Shown here piece after piece: positions 60,279 to 64,000 of a DNA stretch of 64,000 nucleotides. Location of the stretch: NCBI GenBank assembly GCA_023376005.1, contig CM042181.1, forward strand, positions 22,618,011 to 22,682,010, given 5' to 3'. Within the stretch, counting starts at the first letter, position 1. Each line of letters opens with the position of its first letter. A program made the translations under genes and the position numbers. The notes under the pieces were generated by a model. It was not told the DNA's origin. It searched no databases and worked only from the letters and a program-made list of their open reading frames with translations. The DNA comes from Doryteuthis pealeii. Its lineage: Eukaryota > Mollusca > Cephalopoda > Myopsida > Loliginidae.

Positions 60279-60560
60279 GACCAAACAAAAACAAAAAAAA
60301 AAGTTCAGACTTCTTCTGCTTTTTAAAAAAAAGTCCCAATTTTTTTCTGGACAAAATAACAAATAAGATAACCGCCATTTTTCTTAAACTTTTTTTTGTT
60401 AACATAATTTAAAATATTTTTGGCTTTTTTCAAATTTTTAAACAAAGTGGAAATAAATTGTTAAAACTGTTAAACTGTGATAAAAACAAACAAAAAAATA
60501 AACTGAAATGAATTTTGTATGTGGGAATAAATAAATTTTTGTTGAATAATTTTTGTTTTT
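60279..60560 (+). promoter_or_regulatory. 3' UTR with clustered polyadenylation signals
   Basis: AT-rich sequence follows the stop, with AATAAA at 60452-60457, 60497-60502, 60526-60531 and 60530-60535. Any of these could end the DNAH2-like mRNA. The GA tract begins about 70 bp later. Confidence 0.7.
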
Positions 60561-60605
60561 GTTTTTTTAAATTTTTAAAAATATTCATATTTCTTTTTGT
60601 TATTG

Positions 60606-61392
60606 TTAAAAGAAAGAAGAGGAAGAATAGAGAAAAGAAAGAGAGAGGAGGATAGAGAGAAAGAAAGAACGAATGAAAAGAGAGAGAATGGGGAAAGATG
60701 AGAGAGGGGTGGAAAGAAAGAAAGAAAAAAGCATAGAGAGAGAGAGAGAAGGAAAAAGAGAGAAAGGGGGAGATAATAAAAAAGAGAGGGGAAGGAAAGA
60801 AGAGAAGAGGATAGAGAGAAAGGAAGGAAGAAAGAAAGAATGCAAAGAGAGAGGGGGGGAATAAGAGCAAGAAAAGGGGGAAAGAGAGAGGGGTGGAAAG
60901 AAAGAAAGAAAAAGTAGTAAAAAAGAGAGGGGGAAGGAAAGAAGAGAAGAAAGAAAGAAAATAGAGAGAAGGAAGAAAAGAGAGAGGGAAGGAATAAAGA
61001 AGGAAGGCTGGGGAAAGAAGAAGGAAAGAAATGAGAGTAAGAAGGAAAGAAAGAAAGCAGAAAGAGAGAGGGAAGGAAAAAGAGAGAAAAGGAGGAACAC
61101 AAGAGAGAGGAGGAAGGAAAGAGATAAAGGAAAAGAAGGAAGAAAGGAAAAAAGAGAGAGAAAGAAAGAAAGAAAGCAAAGAGAGAAGGAAGGAAATAAG
61201 AGAGAATGGTGAAAGATTAGAGAGGGGTAGAAGGAAAGAGAGAGAAAGAAGAAAGAAAAAAGCAGAGAGAGAGGAGAGAAAAGAGAGAAAGGGTGAACAC
61301 AAGAGAGAGAAGGAAGGAAAGAGATAAAAGAAAAGAAGGAAGGAAAAAGAAAGAAAAGGAAATAAAGAAGAGAAAGAAAGGGAAAAAAAAGG
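60606..61392. repeat. (GAAA/GAGA)n purine tract, about 790 bp, 3' of the gene
   Basis: Almost pure purine on the + strand with rare pyrimidines. The 337-codon minus frame (Ser/Phe/Leu/Pro) is an artefact of this repeat. Confidence 0.97.
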
Positions 61393-61403
61393 TAAGTTTT
61401 TAC

Positions 61404-61545
61404 CCAACCCATTCACCATGGATAGGATGTGACACAAGGTCACATATATGGGTCATCTAGTGAGGATTGAACTCATTATTCAGTAGTAGCGTATCTGCAA
61501 GACTAGCTTGCTAACCATTACACCACGATCAAACGTCCGGAAAGA
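61404..61545 (-). mobile_element. tRNA-derived SINE-like fragment (minus)
   Basis: The minus strand has GATCGTGGTGTAATGGTTAG (box A-like), TGAGTTCAATCCTC (box B-like) and ACCCATATATGTGACC. Related to, but distinct from, family C. Confidence 0.65.
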
Positions 61546-61551
61546 AAAAGG

Positions 61552-61637
61552 GGTAATCTGAACATTAGCTACATAAATGAGAGTAATCTCCCCTTGTATG
61601 TTTCACTCACATTTATGTAATTAATGTTCAGATTACC
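61552..61637. repeat. 86-bp palindromic element
   Basis: GGTAATCTGAACATTA at the left is the exact inverse of TAATGTTCAGATTACC at the right. The inner arms (CATAAATGAG / CTCACATTTATG) continue it. Confidence 0.85.
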
Positions 61638-61735
61638 AAAGAAGAGGTTAAAAAACATAGTGAAAATAGAAAATAGATTTGGCAGAATTTTGATTCTAAA
61701 AGAGAATAACAAAAATAATGGGTGATGGGTTAGTT

Positions 61736-61905
61736 GGTTTGTTGGATTTTATGGCATGTCAACCCTTGTTGGGTTATTTTATGCCAAAGACCTTTTGTTT
61801 TATTCATTCTTGATAGTTGGATTTTACGGCATGTCAACACTTGTTGGGTTATTTTATGCCGAAGACATTTTGTTTTATTCATTCTTGTTGGGTATTCAAC
61901 TTTTT
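61736..61905. repeat. Two tandem family T ends
   Basis: GGATTTTATGGCATGTCAAC and GGATTTTACGGCATGTCAAC, each followed by TTGTTGGGTTATTTTATGCC and a TTTTGTTTTATTCATTCTTG spacer. Confidence 0.85.
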
Positions 61906-61977
61906 TTTTTCACCACCGAATGGCGCAATTTATCGCTGCTTCCTGGTTGACGCCGCTGGACTTGTTGAGAGTTTGAT

Positions 61978-62165
61978 AGTAGTGTCGATCCCAGGGGGCT
62001 GTCCCCCCAGGCAATACCTGCCCCCTTGACTTAAAGAGGCAGGGCTGGGTTTATTGCCTAGTGCCTGAGACGCCCCCCTTGTGGGGGAATGCCGACGGGA
62101 TCGACGCAATTTTTGTTCTTTCCCGCCCATGAGCTTCGGGTTGTGGGTGGGCCCACGTTAAAACG
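61978..62165. repeat. Dispersed repeat D2, copy 2
   Basis: Matches 33975-34150. Locally less AT-rich, with GGCTGTCCCCCCAGGCAATA. Confidence 0.8.
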
Positions 62166-62257
62166 AGGCCTTGTGCCCAGCCCATACAAGTGGGGTATGA
62201 GGCAAATACATTCAACTTTTTTTTTTTCAAACTGAATTTTTAAAACACATTTTTTGA

Positions 62258-62430
62258 TTTGATCTATTTAACCCATAGATGGGTCCCTAACAGGTACTAC
62301 CAATCCAAATTGGGGTGGACCTGGGAGTAATGGCAATGAAGGGGTTACTCTACATTCCCCAGAGTTTCAGAATTGAAACTTCACCACTAGATACAGTTTA
62401 ACATCATACCCAGGACGCTCAAAAATGATG
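62258..62430 (-). mobile_element. Foldback family T fragment (minus)
   Basis: ACCCATAGATGGGTCCCTAAC, AGGTACTACCAATCC and GAATTGAAACTTCACCA are the family T body in reverse. Confidence 0.8.
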
Positions 62431-63080
62431 AAGATGTGCTGTTGCTAATTTATAAGAAGACAGAGATGTTGATAGTTCCTGCATCCTTGACGCATAAAAT
62501 CTAAAAGGACCCAGTAAAATTGTATCCATGCATCTCAGTGGGTTTTTTTTTCTTCCCCCCACCCCATTTCCAGCTAACTGTAAATACATTTCAACATTTT
62601 CTTGGAAATGAATTACACTGTATGGGGTACACGGTAGGGGTTACACAGCTTTAGTTGTTCATAGAGAAAAACTCTGCAATTTCTTAAGAAACTTGAGTTG
62701 GGACCCATCAAATTTCCCGGGGACTCATTCAAATCAAATCCATGTGTCCCATGATGCACTAAATCAAAAAGCTATCAGCATAAACTGAGAAGACAAAAAT
62801 AAATGCAAAAATAAAAAAAACAAAACAAAGTTGTTTCTAAGACGATAGATGAATTTTTATTTTCGTTAAAAAAAGAAAAAAATTTGAAATTCACACAAAA
62901 TAGAAATTCAAAATGGAAGCACATTTTCCAGAAATTTCCAGAAATTTTGTCTGGAAATTCAAATCTGATCAGAAAGTATATCTAACAAAAAAAGTCTGCA
63001 CTGACGTTTCATATTTTGAGAAAAAAAAAAAAAAAACTGAGATTTCTTCTCTTTGAATAAATAAACGTATTTTAATAAAA
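62431..63080. other. 3' flank, nothing recognised
   Basis: AT-rich intergenic-looking sequence. TTTCCAGAAATTTCCAGAAATTT at 62926 is a short tandem. No gene. Confidence 0.5.
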
Positions 63081-63084
63081 CAAT

Positions 63085-63370
63085 AGAATTTTTGAGATGA
63101 GGATTGTGAATAATTTTGATGTTTTCGACTGTTATCGGTTGATTAGTTGGTTAGTTGGAATTTACACCATGCCAACCCTTGTTGGGTTATTTGATGCCAA
63201 TTTCCTTGGTCTAGCGCTAGTGAAAAAGGGATAGACTCCCTCACTGTCTTGCAGATAGCAACTTTAGGCAACCCGGATAAATTTACTTTACTTATAAACA
63301 CAAATGTTTAGGCCACTGATTCTTTGGGGTCTTGTTCAGGTGTTTCTTATTTACATTAGAATAAAATAAT
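63085..63370. mobile_element. SINE tail interrupted by nested family T end and SINE A tail
   Basis: TTTTTGAGATGAGGATTGTGAA ... GACTGTT is continued at 63293 by ATAAACACAAATGTTTAGGCC ... AGGTGTTTCTTATTT, as in 52081-52190. Between them are a family T end (63150-63205) and a SINE A tail (63210-63285). Confidence 0.7.
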
Positions 63371-64000
63371 AGGTAAGTAATAGCGTTCATTATGACATAT
63401 TTTGAAATTTCTATTTTAGAATGTATAATTTTTCTACCATTTCATTTTTCTATATCTATCATTTAATAGAATTAGAAAAATAAAAAACGGCCTCCGGGCG
63501 ATGTAAAAATAAATTTTTGAAAGATATTGCTTGAGGAGGTGGAAGTTAAAAATAAAATGTCGTAGAGTTTGAACCATAAATCATGAAATCATCAAATTTA
63601 TTAAAGGAGTAAAAAAAAATAAAACAATTTGAAATCGAAACTAAGTTCTATTAACTTTGAATATCTATTAAAATAAAACAAACTATATATAAATATATGA
63701 TACTGGGGATGTATCTATTAAAACTTGTTTGAAAAAACAATGAGGACTGTCTAATGTTGCATGCTCAAATTTTGAGTGTATTTATTCTATGTTATGACGA
63801 TTTTGGGTAATGTGACGTAAGCATTGACGTAATTTTTGTTACAGACAAAAACCGGATGCGAATCCGGATGCAAATCTCTATTATTAATAGAATTTATTAT
63901 AAATTTAGATCTAGCCAAAATATTAACCACATTTCTGTCAATAAATCTGGTGGTATTTTATGCTGTTTGGAGCAATTTGAACTAATGTTAATGATGTTAA
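63371..64000. other. 3' flank end, nothing recognised
   Basis: AT-rich to the window end with no exon-like frame, RNA or element ends. Confidence 0.5.

Noticed and set aside
57483..58152. 202- and 121-codon Ser/Leu-rich plus-strand frames
   Set aside because: Translation of the (TC)n tract in the last intron.
60430..61443. 337-codon minus-strand frame, longest in the window
   Set aside because: Pure translation of the GAAA/GAGA purine tract (Ser/Phe/Leu/Pro). No domain. Overlapping frames are equally open.
1..64000. A wholly new gene system
   Set aside because: Apart from the dynein gene and decayed transposon proteins, no conserved-looking frame was found. Novelty lies in repeats and local duplications.

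Overview
The window is animal nuclear DNA. It is AT-rich, its coding sequence is broken into short exons with canonical GT-AG introns, and it is packed with microsatellites, tRNA-derived SINEs and small DNA transposons. It holds one recognisable protein gene on the + strand: the 3' part of an axonemal (inner-arm) dynein heavy chain. Compared from memory with human sequence, it matches DNAH2 better than the other DNAH paralogues. I read 31 exons between 996 and 60278. Their phases agree at every junction and give one open frame of about 1,735 residues ending in TAA at 60276-60278. The family is about 4,400 residues long, so roughly the C-terminal 40% is here and the 5' part lies upstream. The repeat style suggests a mollusc, most likely a coleoid cephalopod such as an octopus. 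That is inference, not proof.

Layout of the coding part: exons 1-6 encode AAA4 (P-loop in exon 2, Walker B-like strand in exon 3). Exons 6-10 encode the stalk (coiled coil 1, microtubule-binding domain, coiled coil 2). Exons 10-16 encode AAA5 and the buttress/strut helices. Exons 17-23 encode AAA6, and exons 24-31 the C-terminal domain. Several AATAAA signals follow the stop.

The other 90% or so is intron and 3' flank, mostly mobile-element debris. It contains: two near-complete non-autonomous Helitrons (2013-2633 and 25956-26570) with A|TC...CTAG|T ends and a terminal hairpin; a MITE with an 8-bp target duplication (11209-11445); two 139-bp MITEs with TA duplications (19615-19753 and 50318-50456); a 1.1-kb long-TIR element with a TTAT duplication (8743-9860); decayed mariner, RTE-type LINE and Penelope-like coding fragments; at least three tRNA-derived SINE families; 5S-rRNA-like fragments; a foldback family whose end has become an 80-bp satellite (44640-45150); and many intronic hairpins. 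Microsatellites reach several hundred bases, notably a 445-bp CT tract in the last intron and a 790-bp GA tract just after the gene.

The most gene-relevant oddities are a partial duplication of exon 16 with an intact acceptor and an in-frame stop (29018-29168), a duplicated 3' edge of exon 17 with a second donor (32441-32460), and several long sense-strand hairpins inside introns. From 60.6 kb to the end I found no gene. I saw no bacterial-type operon, CRISPR array or clearly novel protein system.
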